The notes under the pieces: generated by a model
Database searches by the model: none
Told to the model about the DNA's origin: nothing
Seen by the model: the letters and a program-made list of their open reading frames with translations, nothing else
Shown: in pieces, positions 11,368-23,165 of the stretch
Layout: each line of letters opens with the position of its first letter
Position numbering within the stretch: the stretch's first letter is position 1
From: Spisula solida
Taxonomy: Eukaryota > Mollusca > Bivalvia > Venerida > Mactridae
Direction: 5' to 3'
DNA length: 64,000 bases
NCBI GenBank assembly: GCA_947247005.1
Contig: OX365945.1
Coordinates: forward strand, 37,750,551-37,814,550
Position numbers and translations under genes: made by a program

Positions 11368-12226
11368 TCGTTATGATTGCATAAACATAACGACACTTAT
11401 TTTTAGCAAATTACTTGTGTCTCCGCTCGTGTAGCCTCTACACAAATTACTTCCGTGTTTATCCAGCTTTTGGATGTAAACAAAAGGCATCCGAATTTAA
11501 ATGGTAGACGGCTCCGCTGTGTTTAACTCTGCAAATCGCAGATCCTGTGTGATGTCGGTAACCCAGTCAGTAAGGTTGGCGGGTTCTCACTTTTTCGCCG
11601 GAAAGGATTCGTTTTTAGTCATTCGGCACTGGAACCTGTATACCAGTCTGTACCACTTCCTTTTTACGCCAAGCAGTAGCCGAACACACGATAAAATTAA
11701 TAATCACGAAAATCATGTCTGTTTCTGGAAATTGTGGTATTTATTGCGGATGTTGACAGATGAACGTTTGATTACTACTGATGTGTCGGGTTGCGGCTAG
11801 GTATCAGGTCCGGATGGTATTATTTTATAACTGATTTAAGAGGATTTCAACATTCGTGGTGTAGGCCTACACGAACAGACGAAATGCGATTGCATCATCT
11901 AGATGGCTGGAGTTGACAAGTACTGTAGTTTCTAGTTGTGGGCATGTTTATACAGTTTGATTTGCTAAGTACGGCAGATTATTCTACAGAATATTTCAGA
12001 ATTGTCTTTATTAATAAAATTAAGGAGCGTAGCCAGCGACACGGACGAGCCTTCCATTGTTTTGTAAATTTTGTGCTCAGTTGAATTGACACACGTGATT
12101 CCATAAATTTGTTTAGAATTTAGATACAAATTCAGCCAATGGCTTTAAAGTAGGAATTCTTACAATCTGAGGGATCTTAAGCACAATCACTAACTGCGCC
12201 CCTGAAATTGAATGATCAATATGGGA

Positions 12227-12254
12227 TGACGTCATTTACTGATTTATGACGTCA
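12227..12254. promoter_or_regulatory. Pair of CRE palindromes
   Basis: TGACGTCA occurs at 12227-12234 and 12247-12254, 20 bp apart start to start, with a third copy at 12739-12746. These are full cAMP-response-element palindromes. Two copies at two helical turns is a promoter-like layout, but no adjacent gene is visible. Confidence 0.35.
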
Positions 12255-13501
12255 CTAAGTATCGCAATGTTTCGCAAGTTGTTCGTCATATAACTATTTC
12301 GTAAGTAATTACTAAGTTATACCTTGTACTCAATACCACTGGTTTCTTGTTGTCATTGGAGTCGCGGTAATTTCTACTACTCAATCCTACGAGTGTTTAC
12401 TACAGTTAACTTCCTGTTGTTGTTGTTGAAATAGGTCAAAGGCCACTAAAACTGATTTTTATGGTGCACACATTCTGAGAATTTGAAAAATCAAACTGAA
12501 TCGGGAAGCTTATTGGTCAGTCAAACTATTGCTAGCACTTCCATGAAGGCTATCTTTTGGCAGCATGAAGTATTTTAACTGCTGCCAATATTTTCCGTAT
12601 CTTAAGATTTAACTTCTAAATTTCGTAATCGACCACAAATAGATTAAAATACAGCGTGGTTAACAATTTAGTGGTGTTTAACCTTAGTGTTCAATTTACT
12701 GTTTGGAATTTAGCCCGTACCGCGAAACCAATGAATGATGACGTCATTGACTAAACATGGCCGATACCTATCATAAACAAAGTTGCAATACTCCTTGATT
12801 TGCGACTTTAATGACTTATTTGTAATGTATTCATCGTAGAAAGAATGGAAGAAAAGGATGATATACAGTTTTAACAGATGTACGTTGATTATTGCATTTG
12901 AATATTATTTTTAACTGTTAGTACCGCGAAATAACAGATGGCCAAGTATACAGCGCATGTTCCCCATTATAAATTTACTAGTAGTTAGCCTGGTCAGGTT
13001 GTCGGCTGTAATATCAATATATTGGTTTCCACAGTAGGGCCATATTTTGAGTTTGGCGTATTTAAAACCATTCAAGCGTGACAGTACGGTTTACCTACTC
13101 CATCAAGTGAATGCTGTTGGCCTATTTACAGTTGATTAAGTGGCTTAATCATGTCATGAACACGAGTGCATAGGGTAGATGTAGTGCCAGCAGCCAGGTA
13201 TAGGTTCGTGTTAACCAGTGCCTTTACACTGAGCATTGCTACAGGCGAATTTGGAAAAGTTGACAATATTTTGACAGGTCTGTGTTAGACATTAGACTCG
13301 TAGCATTAGTTTCACAGCCACCTAATCAATATAATGTGTTAGTTTTATTAAACATGAAGAGAAATAACTTTAACATGTATTCATTTTGTTAGAATTCTAT
13401 TTATACTTTAATATCTCGTTATATTTTTTCTTATGTCAAAATTTGGCGAAGTCACTTAAGGTTATGTGACTGACATACTGAAGGGAGTCATTGTAACAGT
13501 T

Positions 13502-13918
13502 GTGGATGGTGATGGAAACATGGAATGTGGAGTTATTACATCATGGAGGATAGAATCTATGAAATTGAAGGATAGGGCGTATAATTTTATTATTTTTCTG
13601 GCTAGAGTCGGTTGTATGTTTTGTGTATCCTGTATTGTTGGCTGAAATAGAGCCTTAGCTCGAGCACATTAAATTGGTGGTATCTACACTTGTATTTGAG
13701 ACACCACGATTGTGATGGTGGATTGTGATGGAAACATGGAATGTGGAGATATTACATCATGGAGGATAGAATCTATGAAATTGAAGGATAGGGTGTATAA
13801 TTTTATTCTTTTGATGGCTGGAGTCGGTTGTATAATTTGTGTATCCTGTATTGTTGGCTAAAATAGAGCCTTGGCTTGTGCACATTAAGTCGGGGGTATC
13901 TATCCTTGTATTTGAGAC
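13502..13918. repeat. Two-copy tandem duplication, period about 216 bp
   Basis: 13502-13701 and 13718-13918 share GATGGAAACATGGAATGTGG, GAGGATAGAATCTATGAAAT and GTGTATCCTGTATTGTTGGC with scattered differences. Internal to the 5.58-kb insertion. Confidence 0.85.
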
Positions 13919-15790
13919 TAAAGTTGATGAATATATACACACACATCATTGAGTGGCTGTTTGAGACAATTTGCAGCCATGCATTAGACAGCAGGATTAA
14001 TTAACAAACCTTTTACCTGCTTTGAGTTTGTTAAATTGTATACTTTGACGTTTCTGATCGTAATTCAAAATCTAACGCTTATGTTTGTTGTAAATTTCAT
14101 GGCAGTCTGTATCTGTTCTAACCATTTAGTTTCTGACAAGTAAATGTGGGAATGTGGAACACACAAACAAGACGGGAATGTCACGAATGTGTCTAATCAC
14201 AATCCTAAGGAAATGGGTTAAAGTACTCCTTGTGTGACGCATCATGTTAAGTCGCCAGGAAGCAGTGTGGACTGTTTGAGGGTGTGTATGCGCAGGAAGT
14301 GTGGATAGCTTGAGTCAGTCAGGAGATTATCAGGTAGTATTAACAGTTTAGTTCAGCATGTTTGTCTATTTATTTTACCTATTCGGAATTGTGATAGGAT
14401 GTCAAATAAGTCTTTAAATGGAAGTTTTACTCAAAATGTTGCCCAGTACAATCAGGGTTAATTGTCGGTATATGATGTTTGCAGTCAATATTGACCTACG
14501 CCGGGATGGAATCAATTTGTGAATGGGAGTTCAAAGATTAATTGAAGATGTTTTGTTGTGAAATCATCACTACTCTTAGGTGTGAATGGGACAGGTGTAT
14601 TTCAGTGATAAATGTTAGGCAAGGGGTTATTACATGTACCAACTCCATCACAAATTCTAGCTTGTTAAGCAGTTCATATACTGGAATTTGAAATTTATTG
14701 GGTGTGTTTTGCCTATTAGGTGGTAATATTCCACATTTCAATCTGTCAGCATATTTTATTTAGTTACATAGCTGTTGATGTTGCAGTAATTTTATAAAAA
14801 GGAGGTTTGTTACAGTGTTATATTATTTAGTGTAACTTCCAATTATAAATGCCGTTGTAAGTCTCCTGTGTATCTAAGGAGGGATGACTAAACTGGTTCT
14901 GGTTTGGTGCTTGCTTATACTAAAATGCTAGGTTAAGTGTAGCAAGTTCTTACACTGGGTTAAAATCATTCTTTGCACTTTGTTCTTGGCAACAGCCATC
15001 AACACGAGGGTATGAGAGGGAAGTCAGCTTTCCTGTTTTTGCTGAGTGCAGACGTATAACTGATACCATTTTTATTTCGGCATCGGTGTGTTAAATTATT
15101 AGAATAGGGTATGTATCCGGTCTAAAGTACATGTGATGTTCAATTAATTATTTCTGTACTTTGCACATGTGCTAAGCGAAACTGGTGAGTTATGTGATGA
15201 GCAGTTAATACGGTAAGAAAATTTGTCGATTCAAGGTTTAGTGCGCCCAGTATGGTGTGAAAGGCGGGCAAATTTGGTATAGTCCACAAAGGTGGATTAC
15301 AATTATGTGCACCAATTATCAGTGATGTTTTGAGTACAGTGCTGGCCTTATATGTCTATTTAAGTGATTTGTAAAACCAATTTTGTCAGTTGACCGAAAC
15401 CGATTCATGTTTGTAAATATCACATGATCCTGGGTGGACTAAAGTGTATGATCCAGGTAGGAGACGTTGGTTAGTTTGTGGTTGTGTTATGATTGCCAGA
15501 AACAATAGATGAGTTGTAGAGACCAATTTGGGGTACCAGTTGTCGCTGTGGTTTTTATATTATATCTCCCTTGGTGTACCTGTTGTCAAGTAATGGCTTG
15601 TTACCACATGCCATGAGACATCGGCTATACAGGTTAGCTTTAACCAAAGTTAAGCTTAGATTATCTTTTTAAGGAAAGCCTAGTATAAGTGAATTAAAAC
15701 TGGTCTCATATCATCTTCTGAATGATTATGTACTTCTCCATATCCTCTCAAGTGAGTCAAGTGAGTTTGGTTGAAATGAGATGAAATATA

Positions 15791-15839
15791 GTTGAATTTT
15801 TGGGGGGGAACTAAAGTTCCTCTGGCGGAAAAATTCAAC
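15791..15839. repeat. Perfect-stem hairpin
   Basis: GTTGAATTTTT at 15791-15801 is the exact reverse complement of 15829-15839, and inner bases GGAACT/AGTTCC also pair. Total about 49 nt. Function unknown. Confidence 0.7.
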
Positions 15840-16104
15840 CGGCCGAGAGATTAGGCCAATATTTTCCTTTATATTTATTCTAATGCAGATCTAATCCACC
15901 ATTTGTGGTGAATTGCAATATTTTACAATAGTTTAAGTCTGTGGCCAACTTGCAGCTGTCGATGGGGCCTGGCTACAAATTTATGTAGCTAACCCCAATC
16001 CCTGCAGTGAAATGGTGGTCACTGACATGTTCACTAAATTCTAATTTAGGATAGCTCGACGCAATTCACATAGTTGCATATTTCATAAGTAGAGGTTATT
16101 GCCC

Positions 16105-16515
16105 TTTGTGTATTGGTAAAACCTCATGTTGCGTGTTCCTGCAAGTGGAGTTATATTTAATTTGTACAGGTCGAGGTTGTCACTCTTTGTGTACTGGTGT
16201 CACCTCATGTTGCGTGTACTTGCAGGTTTTTGCGTGTTGCGTTCAGACATACTGTGTCTCATGTTACAAAGTATAGATCTGATCTATACAGGACGAGGTT
16301 GTCTCCCTTGGTGTACAGGGAACACCCCATTTTGCGTCAATACAGGTTGAAGTTGTCTCCCTTGGTGTATAGGGAACACCTCATGTTGCGTTTTGCGTCT
16401 ATACAGGTCGAGGTTGTCTCCCTTGGTGCACAGGGAACACCTCATGTTGCGTCTATACAGGCCGAGGTTGTCTCCCTTTGTGTACAGGGAACACCTCGTT
16501 TTGCGTCCAGTCTCA
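16105..16515. repeat. Short tandem array, about 55-65 bp units
   Basis: Repeated blocks read GGTTGTCTCCCTTGGTGTA, CAGGGAACACC and CATGTTGCGT. The last five units are the most alike; units before 16280 are more diverged. Open frames on both strands here (up to 118 codons) are a by-product of the repeat. Confidence 0.8.
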
Positions 16516-16950
16516 TTGCGTCCAAGGACACATGTTGTAAATCCTTCAGTTGATGAGGAGTTGCGTGGTGTATAGCAATTACCAAATTGTAACGTGAATT
16601 TTGCGTCTGGCAAGTCTAATACCTCATAATAGAACCTCAGTAAACACCTATCTCTCGGCTGGTTGGATTTAACAGATAGTTTTGGGCCTAGTTACAACTT
16701 CTCGTTAATTTATTCTAGGCGACCCACCTATCTGTTTCTGCGGCCATATTTTCCACTCACTAATTACAAACTATTTACTGTGTGCTTTAATTACAAATTG
16801 TGTATGATACATTCATGTCGATCTAAATTGAGCCAAGCTGGTGATAATAGCTGAAACTAAAACTGTGTTATGATTACTTCATGCTTAGTCACAGCATTAA
16901 ATATTCGTGTAAAACCTTCCTCAGTGTTGTTTGATTAATTTCCTTATAAA

Positions 16951-17071
16951 ATAATATATACATAAAAAATACAACTTTTATCAATACACGTACACAATGT
17001 CGCCTGTGTCGAGCATAGACTGTTTACAAAATGCGTAAAACCCGATTTGACGACACAACCCTGCACAGACA
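16951..17071. repeat. Dispersed repeat, right half of the split copy
   Basis: Matches 1252-1371, including CACAATGTCGCCTGTGTCGA, and continues the half at 11198-11367. Confidence 0.8.
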
Positions 17072-17456
17072 GAAACTAGAAAACGGCCTTCAATAAAGAA
17101 GAGAAATCATTATTTACGCACGATCACGGGAAATTAGTACGGCGATTTGATAGAGGAACATATTTGGAGCAACTCACCGACACTCGTCTGTTTCTGCACC
17201 GCTTAGCTAGACGAAAGCAGCAATTCAACAACATTTAATGAAAACAATTCGCCGAATTCGGCCATTTTTACTGTGACAGCACGGCTTTTGTTACGAGTAA
17301 TTTGACATCACCATCCAGAAAACAGATGATTGATGTTGAAAGATGCAGTGCAGTTTTGGCTCATTCCCTACATCAAGAGAGAGCACTCCTCCTAGCCAAC
17401 TGCTCAACTGTAGACTCTATTGCCTCCCTTGTTATACAGCGGAAGTAAACATGACC
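17072..17456. other. Flank left of the DIRS element; no gene recognised
   Basis: Unique-looking sequence between the split repeat and the retroelement. No coding or RNA signal seen. Confidence 0.4.
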
Positions 17457-17484
17457 CAGTCGCGACAAGTTACTACCTCGATAA
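17457..17484 (+). repeat. 28-bp exact end repeat, left copy
   Basis: Starts CAGTCGCGACAAGTTAC and ends CTCGATAA; identical to 35186-35213. It sits just outside A1 and at the far right end of the tail. It may be the true element end or a duplicated target/recombination site. Confidence 0.85.
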
Positions 17485-17721
17485 TTACTAGTTCTGCACG
17501 TTACGTAGTATAGTACAGAACTCATGTCTTCACGTTGTAATAGCGTACAAGGTTTACGGGATTGGTTTTAGGGTTGACATGTCATGTGATGGGTGGATGT
17601 ATCACATGGGGTATACGTATAAGTCACGTGATGGGTTGATGTATCACGTGGGTATAGGTTGATATATATAGCGGTTGCGCTGGAAAACAGCAGTTCTATG
17701 CTTGACTTCAACCAGTAAACT
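17485..17721 (+). repeat. Split direct repeat A1
   Basis: Starts TTACTAGTTCTGCACG and ends TTCAACCAGTAAACT. It matches A2 (29344-29580) with about six substitutions over 237 bp. It contains internal repeats of TCACGTGATGGGT/ATGTATCACGTGGG type and a TATATATAGCGG box shortly before ORF1, a plausible promoter. Confidence 0.92.
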
Positions 17722-18424
17722 CAAAATGGAAGATGCGGCAGGATTGCAGGATATAGTAAAGCGGGAAGTTTACAAGCTTTAAAAGCGAACAATGACGAAC
17801 TCATGAAGAACATCGGACAAATGGTCAATAAGATAAGTGTTCCTTCACCTTCTATTGTAAAAAACGTCATTTTGGACAAACCTGTATTTGAACGTAGAAG
17901 CAATGAAGAGCAATTCAAACATAATGCTCAAGTATCAGAGAAATTAGAAGAGGTGGTTTCAGGAATTAATTCTTGAACATTGGATAGTGCGAAAGACGCA
18001 TTGATAGAAGGTAAATTGTAATTATTGTCAAATTAAAATGCATTCAAAAAGAAAATTATAAAAGCGAGATAAATGTATCGATTTACAACAATTTGTAGAC
18101 GGTAGTATGTCACGTTATTTAGCACAGAGTGAAGTATTATAATCGCTCGTGTAGACAATGTAAAAACACAGTATTGGACAGGTGAATTATTTTGTATATT
18201 TATATCGGACAGATTGAATGTTTATTTTAAAGTGTATACATGATTATACAAACGATGGAACCTAGGATTTAAATATGAAAAGGTATAGTGCGTTCAAAGT
18301 CAAATGAGAACCGTTATACACATAAACTCGCCTGTTGGGTAAACTTTAAATCGGTTTGATATCAAATAGTGCGCAAATCTCATTCCATATATCAAAGGCG
18401 CTGTAGTGTTATGAATAAACGCCC

Positions 18425-18485
18425 ACTTCCTACAAGTTTCTACTTTATTATCAGTTGTACGTTCGATCCCCACTTCGATAATTTT
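18425..18485 (+). repeat. tRNA-like box B segment
   Basis: GTACGTTCGATCCCC followed by a T-rich tract resembles the 3' half of a tRNA gene. Upstream the box A is not convincing. Confidence 0.3.
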
Positions 18486-18761
18486 TTTATTGTTTATTCC
18501 AAGTTATAAAGTCTTATATTATACTGCTGCTTTAATGAATCGATACTTCAAATTATCAAATCTTCATGTCGTAGTAAATATATTATATAAAATTGTATGA
18601 TTATTGTACTGTAGATAAAATTAAAATAATTGAAAAGATACAGCTTGATTGATAAAAAAAGAAAATAGAACACAAACAATTATCTACATATACCTTACTT
18701 TGAGTATTTTATTATATAAGTTACAAATAAAAGATAAAAACTTTAAAATTCATGTAACTTG

Positions 18762-18856
18762 GATGGGTGTCGAACCAGTGGCGATATTGAACAAATCTCA
18801 ACAAAATTAATGGAATAATAGCGGCTTGCTTATCCACTCGACCAACGAGACGATGT
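18762..18856 (-). repeat. tRNA-like sequence with long variable region
   Basis: On the minus strand GTTGGTCGAGTGGATAAGC (box A-like) is followed about 50 bases later by TGGTTCGACACCC (box B-like), a spacing like Ser/Leu tRNAs. The acceptor stem is imperfect. Likely a tRNA-derived remnant. Confidence 0.45.
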
Positions 18857-19769
18857 GAAAACAGGGTTTCAAGTATTATACTATTGATTGAATGTATCTA
18901 TTTTATGATATGAAACATAAGCCCTCCTATTCTTTTGAATGGGACAGTTCCCTCATTAGTATTACTTATTGAACCGACAGTACAATATGGATATTTGGAG
19001 TTGTAAATCTATTTATTTGGAATCAGACATTATGCAGACGAATCCGTAAGGTATTAAATTACTAACATTTTATGAACATACATGTATTTTAAATAAACAT
19101 GCATGTACATGTAATAGAAATAGAAAGCAAAGGCGCTTTGAAATATATACATATATAAACATATATAATATATGTGTATAAGTACATTACGAAAATATAG
19201 TGTAATTGTATTGAATGCGTATGCAAAATCATACGGGTAGATAACTCTAATCAATTTTATATTGTAGCCGAAGACTTGATAAAAAAGCGCCAGAAACTGA
19301 TACAATTTGCAGATAAGTCAGAATTGGGGTGGAAAGTGGTAGCCGAATACGAGGCGAATCCCATTGCTTCAGATAGTGAAGATGAAAAGAAGATATATGA
19401 AGCAGAAGCCAGGGCCAGTAGGAAGGCAAAAGCTGAAAAAGCCAAAAATATCAACAAAAGCTCGGGTATAGCCGTACAAAAAATATGGTCGATCAGACAC
19501 GAATACAGCCCAACGATCCGATGGGAACAATAAAAGACAGAGTCATGGTCTTTGTTTTATATGTGGAATGGCTGGACATTGGAAATCTGAATGTCCTCAG
19601 CAAAAACAGTCAAACAATAAGATAAGTAAATCTAATGATATTTTGAACGATATGGCTAAGAGCCAAACACAAGTAAGTACAATTCAATAATCTGCAGGTC
19701 TAGATATTGAACAGATGATGTCATGTACAAAGAACGAACATCGTTGTCATGTTGAGACACAGGTAAGAG

Positions 19770-20873
19770 ATAGTATTATACTTGAGCAGTATGAACAGAT
19801 AGATACACCATCTGAGAAATTGCCAGTTGTTCGTTTAAAAAATCATGTCGAAACATGGAAACAAATTATTGAGGACAAATAGATTTTAGATGTCATAGAA
19901 AACGGGTATAAGTTACCAATGAAACTTTAACCAGTAAGTACATGTTTAAAAAATAACAAGCCCGCGAGGGACAACGGATCATTTGTTAGAAATGAGATTG
20001 CAAAGTTAATTTCAAAAGGTGTCATTTCAGAATTACGAGAAATGCCTAGAGTTGTTAATCCTTTAACAGTCGCTTACAACCGGGTCGGAAAGCCTAGGTT
20101 AGTTCTAGATTGTAGACATGTGAACCCTCTTTTACATTTATTCAAAGTCAGATTTGAGGACATTGCCATTGCAGAACAAATGTTCGAAAAATGTAGTTTT
20201 TGTATTTGATCTTAAAAGCGCCTATCACCATATTGATATAAGATACAGTGACAGATCATACTTCGGGTTTGCATGGCCGTCACTAGATGGCGTCAAATAT
20301 TATTGTTTCAATTCACTTCCTTTTGGAATAGCCACAGCCGGTCATATTTTCACTAAATTGGTTAAATGTGCAATCAAATATTGGAGATCTTTGGGTCACA
20401 AAGTAATAACCTTCCTTGACGACGGAATTGGCGGAAATTCAGATTTCAAGAAGGCAAATGAGTCCAGCTGTTTAGTTAGAAATAGTTTGTTAAGTTTACG
20501 ATTTTTGATTGCAGAAGAAAAATGTTGTTGGAAACCAAAGCGCAAGGCAGATTGGTTAGGTCACACATTGGATTTTGATTCAAATCACATTTATATTTCA
20601 AAAGAACGAATACAAAAGATCGAAGCTTCGATTGATTCAGTATTGTATCAAATAAACAAAGTCAGGACCATTTCAGTAAGGTTTTTAGCATCTATCGTAG
20701 GCCAAATCGTATCGACAATAGGCGTAATTGGTAAAATTGTTTGTTTGAAGACAAGGCATTTACACAAATGCATTGATTCACGCAATACGTGGAATTCTAA
20801 AGTGTTTATATCAGAGAAAGTAGTAGACGAATTAATTGTAGTTCTACATTTGAACCAGGCAATATCAGACATG
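19770..20873 (+). pseudogene. Reverse transcriptase part of DIRS pol, cut by a foldback insertion
   Basis: The RT copies element RNA into DNA. The first half (about 19782-20195) contains GSFVRNEIAKLISKGVI and NRVGKPRLVLDCRHVNP (fingers motifs) with two in-frame stops (about 19880 and 19928). A one-base shift near 20190 leads into an open frame with FDLKSAYHHIDI (motif A, catalytic Asp at 20208-20210), CFNSLPFGIATA (motif B), TFLDDG (motif C, the two catalytic Asp at about 20418-20423) and ADWLGHTLD (motif E). The thumb/connection continues to ISDM at 20873, where the foldback element begins. All three catalytic aspartates are present. The stops, shift and insertion make this copy inactive. 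Confidence 0.9.
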
Positions 20874-20973
20874 GTTGTCCACGCATAGTCTCAGATTTTC
20901 AAAATATTTTGCCCCTTTTTTAGTATTCACCTACATAAATGATTTCTGGGGTCAAAACTTTATTTTCACTACC

Positions 20974-20987
20974 GTTGCTATGGCAAC
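20974..20987. promoter_or_regulatory. RFX X-box-like site in the left outer arm
   Basis: GTTGCTATGGCAAC fits the RFX X-box consensus GTNRCC-N(0-3)-RGYAAC with perfect half-sites. The mirror site in the right arm is GTTGCCATGGCAAC at 26642-26655. Confidence 0.6.
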
Positions 20988-21739
20988 CGAGAAAATTCAA
21001 TTTTTCGCTATTTTTCACTTTTTATAACAATTAATTTTGCAATTTTTAAGCTTTTTTAAGATGAAATCGCGACGAAAATGGTCATGATGCACCCTTACAT
21101 GTCACTAATTATGTTACATAAACTATTATAGAACTATTTCTGAACAAAACATATGCTTCAAGTGATTTGAGAATTTCGTTATACTAATTTTTTTGGGACC
21201 CCCTATCTCAAATTCGTCGTTTACTAGAAAAATGAAAAAGTGTGGTGTTTCAAAATGTATTTAAATGAGAATTGGAGCGGATCCAGATATCACATCCATA
21301 TATTTGAAAACAGTTAATGTAGGTGTTTATTGTCTGAAAGGTTTCGCCATGGTGAAAACAATATATTTTTTGTAAAATAATGCCAAAAAATGGCTTTTTT
21401 CATTTTTACAAAAATAGTATTTTTTTTATAGATTCCACAATAATCGAAATATATGGTTGAAATTTTCATAATTTAGCATCGGCAAAGCATTAAAACAAAG
21501 CAACTGACACAATTAAGTGTTTAATGGTAACTTTATGATAAATGATCACAAGATATTTGAAAAAAACATGTTTAAAACGAACCCCACCCACTTTTTTAAC
21601 ACTACGCTGGACTTCTTGTGAACACTATTTCGTGTATAAATCGAAAAAAAAGTAGTTTATTTGTGTGATTCTTCCTTGCATATGTCCGATAGAAACTCAT
21701 GTTAAGTGTGTTAAAAAATAAATGAATAATTACTTTTCC

Positions 21740-23165
21740 ATTACCATGGTTACCAAGCAAACGGTGCAGAAAAAGGATGTAGGTGAAAAATGTTCAAATG
21801 AATGTTAACAACTTACAATTCGTGACTCCTGTAATTTTGTTGTATATATTATATAACATTGTTTCAGAAAAGATAGTGCTTCAATTATGGCTGATGTGTG
21901 GCTTGGTTAATCTGGTAGTTACCATGGTAACCAATGATGAAAGAAGGAAAAGGGCACTTTTTGACCGTATTTTCACAACTTTCACCAATCATGCTGCATA
22001 CTTGCAGATATATGTTCTTTATATATCGTGTTGATCATCCTAATAGAATAGTGCTCCATTTCTTACTGGTGTATGACCATGTTATTATGGTAGTTACCAT
22101 GGTAACCTTGCAAGAAGGAAGGCGAAAATCAGCTTAATTACTGTATGCTTTCAATTATCACAAATAATGCTCCATACCAGTAGATATTTAGTATTGATCT
22201 TAATTGTTAATCATCCTAATTGATAAGTGATTTATATAAAACTGGTGAAGAACCATGTTATTATAAAAGTTACCATGGTAACCAAGCAAAAAAGGAATAA
22301 AAATCCACATTTTGATTGTATTTTCACAATTTTCATCAATAATGCTGCATACAAGCAGATATATGTTATTGATACAGTTTGGCAATCATATGTATTGATA
22401 TGTGCTCCATTTCTAACTGAGGAAAGCCAATGTTATTATGGAAGTTACCATGGTAACCGAGGATGAAAGAAGGAAAAGGGCACTTTTTGACCTTATTTTT
22501 ACAATTTTCATTAAAAATGCTGCAATCAAGCCAATATATGTTATTGATTTAGTTTGTTAATCATCCTAATACAACAGTGATCCATTTCGTACTGATCTAT
22601 GACCATTTATTATGGTTGTTGCCATGGTGACTAAGCAAGAAGGAAGGCGAAAATCCTCTTAATTACAGTATGCCTTCAATTATCACCAATAATGCTCCAT
22701 ACTAGTATATACTTATTATTGATCTAGTTATTTAATCATCCTATTTGATAAGTGCTATATTTCTAATTGATGAACAACCATGTTATAATGGAAGTTGCCA
22801 TGGTAACCAAGCAAGAAAGGAAGAAAAATCCATCTTTTGATCGTATTTTCACATTTTCAACAATAACGCTGCATACAAGCAGATATATGTTATTGATATA
22901 GTTTGGTAATCATCTTTATTGATATGTGCTCCATTTCTATCCGAGGCATGGCCATGTTATAATGGAAGCTACCATGGTAACCTAGCAAGAAACAACAAAA
23001 AATCTACCGTTTGACCGAATTTTCACAATTTTCATCAACAATGCTGCATACAAGCAGATATATGTTATTGATATAGTTTGGTAATCATCTTTATTGATAT
23101 GTGCTCCATTTTTAACTGAGACATGGCCATGTTAAAATGGACGTTACCATGGTAACGTAGCAAGA
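21740..23165. repeat. Left arm array, about 175-bp units each with an X-box palindrome
   Basis: GTTACCATGGTAAC or a close variant starts at 21740, 21918, 22093, 22269, 22444, 22618, 22794, 22968 and 23143, a spacing of 174-178 bp. Between palindromes lie related blocks such as ATGCTGCATACAAGCAGATA and TGTGCTCCATTTCTAACTGA. Short open frames here are repeat by-products. Confidence 0.88.

Larger units (their letters stand above)
11368..16950. mobile_element. 5.58-kb insertion with 7-bp target duplication, class unknown
   Basis: The dispersed repeat that is continuous at 1079-1371 is here split, with ATAATAT on both sides of the interruption. The inserted piece starts TCGTTATGATTGC, has a 7-bp stem (CGTTATG/CATAACG) at its left end, and ends CCTTATAAA. 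I found no terminal inverted repeat, no LTR and no poly(A) tail, and no frame above about 120 codons. It holds CRE-like sites, a 216-bp-period duplication, a hairpin and a short tandem array. It may be a non-autonomous element, a long non-coding retrocopy or a segmental insertion. Confidence 0.6.
18011..19267 (+). other. Intron-like or introner-like insertion in ORF1
   Basis: The block starts GTAAAT directly after ...ATAGAAG and ends TTTTATATTGTAG directly before CCGAAGAC. Treated as a GT-AG intron it leaves the ORF1 frame continuous. Alternatively it is an insertion bounded by GAAG copies (18007-18010 and 19270-19273), whose removal also keeps the frame. It is AT-rich and holds two convergent tRNA-like sequences (about 18425-18485 plus, 18762-18856 minus), as in the element at 5321-6468. 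No inverted repeat was found. Confidence 0.55.
17726..19690 (+). pseudogene. DIRS ORF1 (gag-like), interrupted
   Basis: The ATG at 17726 is 5 bp after A1. An early frameshift (near 17770) and a TGA near 17973 break the first part, which contains FERRSNEEQFKHNAQVSEKL. At 18010 the frame is interrupted by an intron-like 1257-bp block and resumes at 19268 with [17 protein letters not shown] and an acidic-then-basic stretch ([19 protein letters not shown]). After another frameshift near 19480 a CCHC zinc knuckle follows (CFICGMAGHWKSEC, 19553-19594), as expected for a nucleic-acid-binding Gag-like protein. The product would package or chaperone element RNA. The frame shifts and stops mean this copy is probably not functional. 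Confidence 0.75.

Noticed and set aside
12227..12254. Promoter of a protein gene at the CRE pair
   Set aside because: No coding sequence follows in either direction within several kb; retained only as a motif.
11368..16950. Helitron, because it begins TC next to an AT-rich target
   Set aside because: There is a 7-bp target duplication and no CTRR end with a hairpin, so Helitron transposition does not fit.
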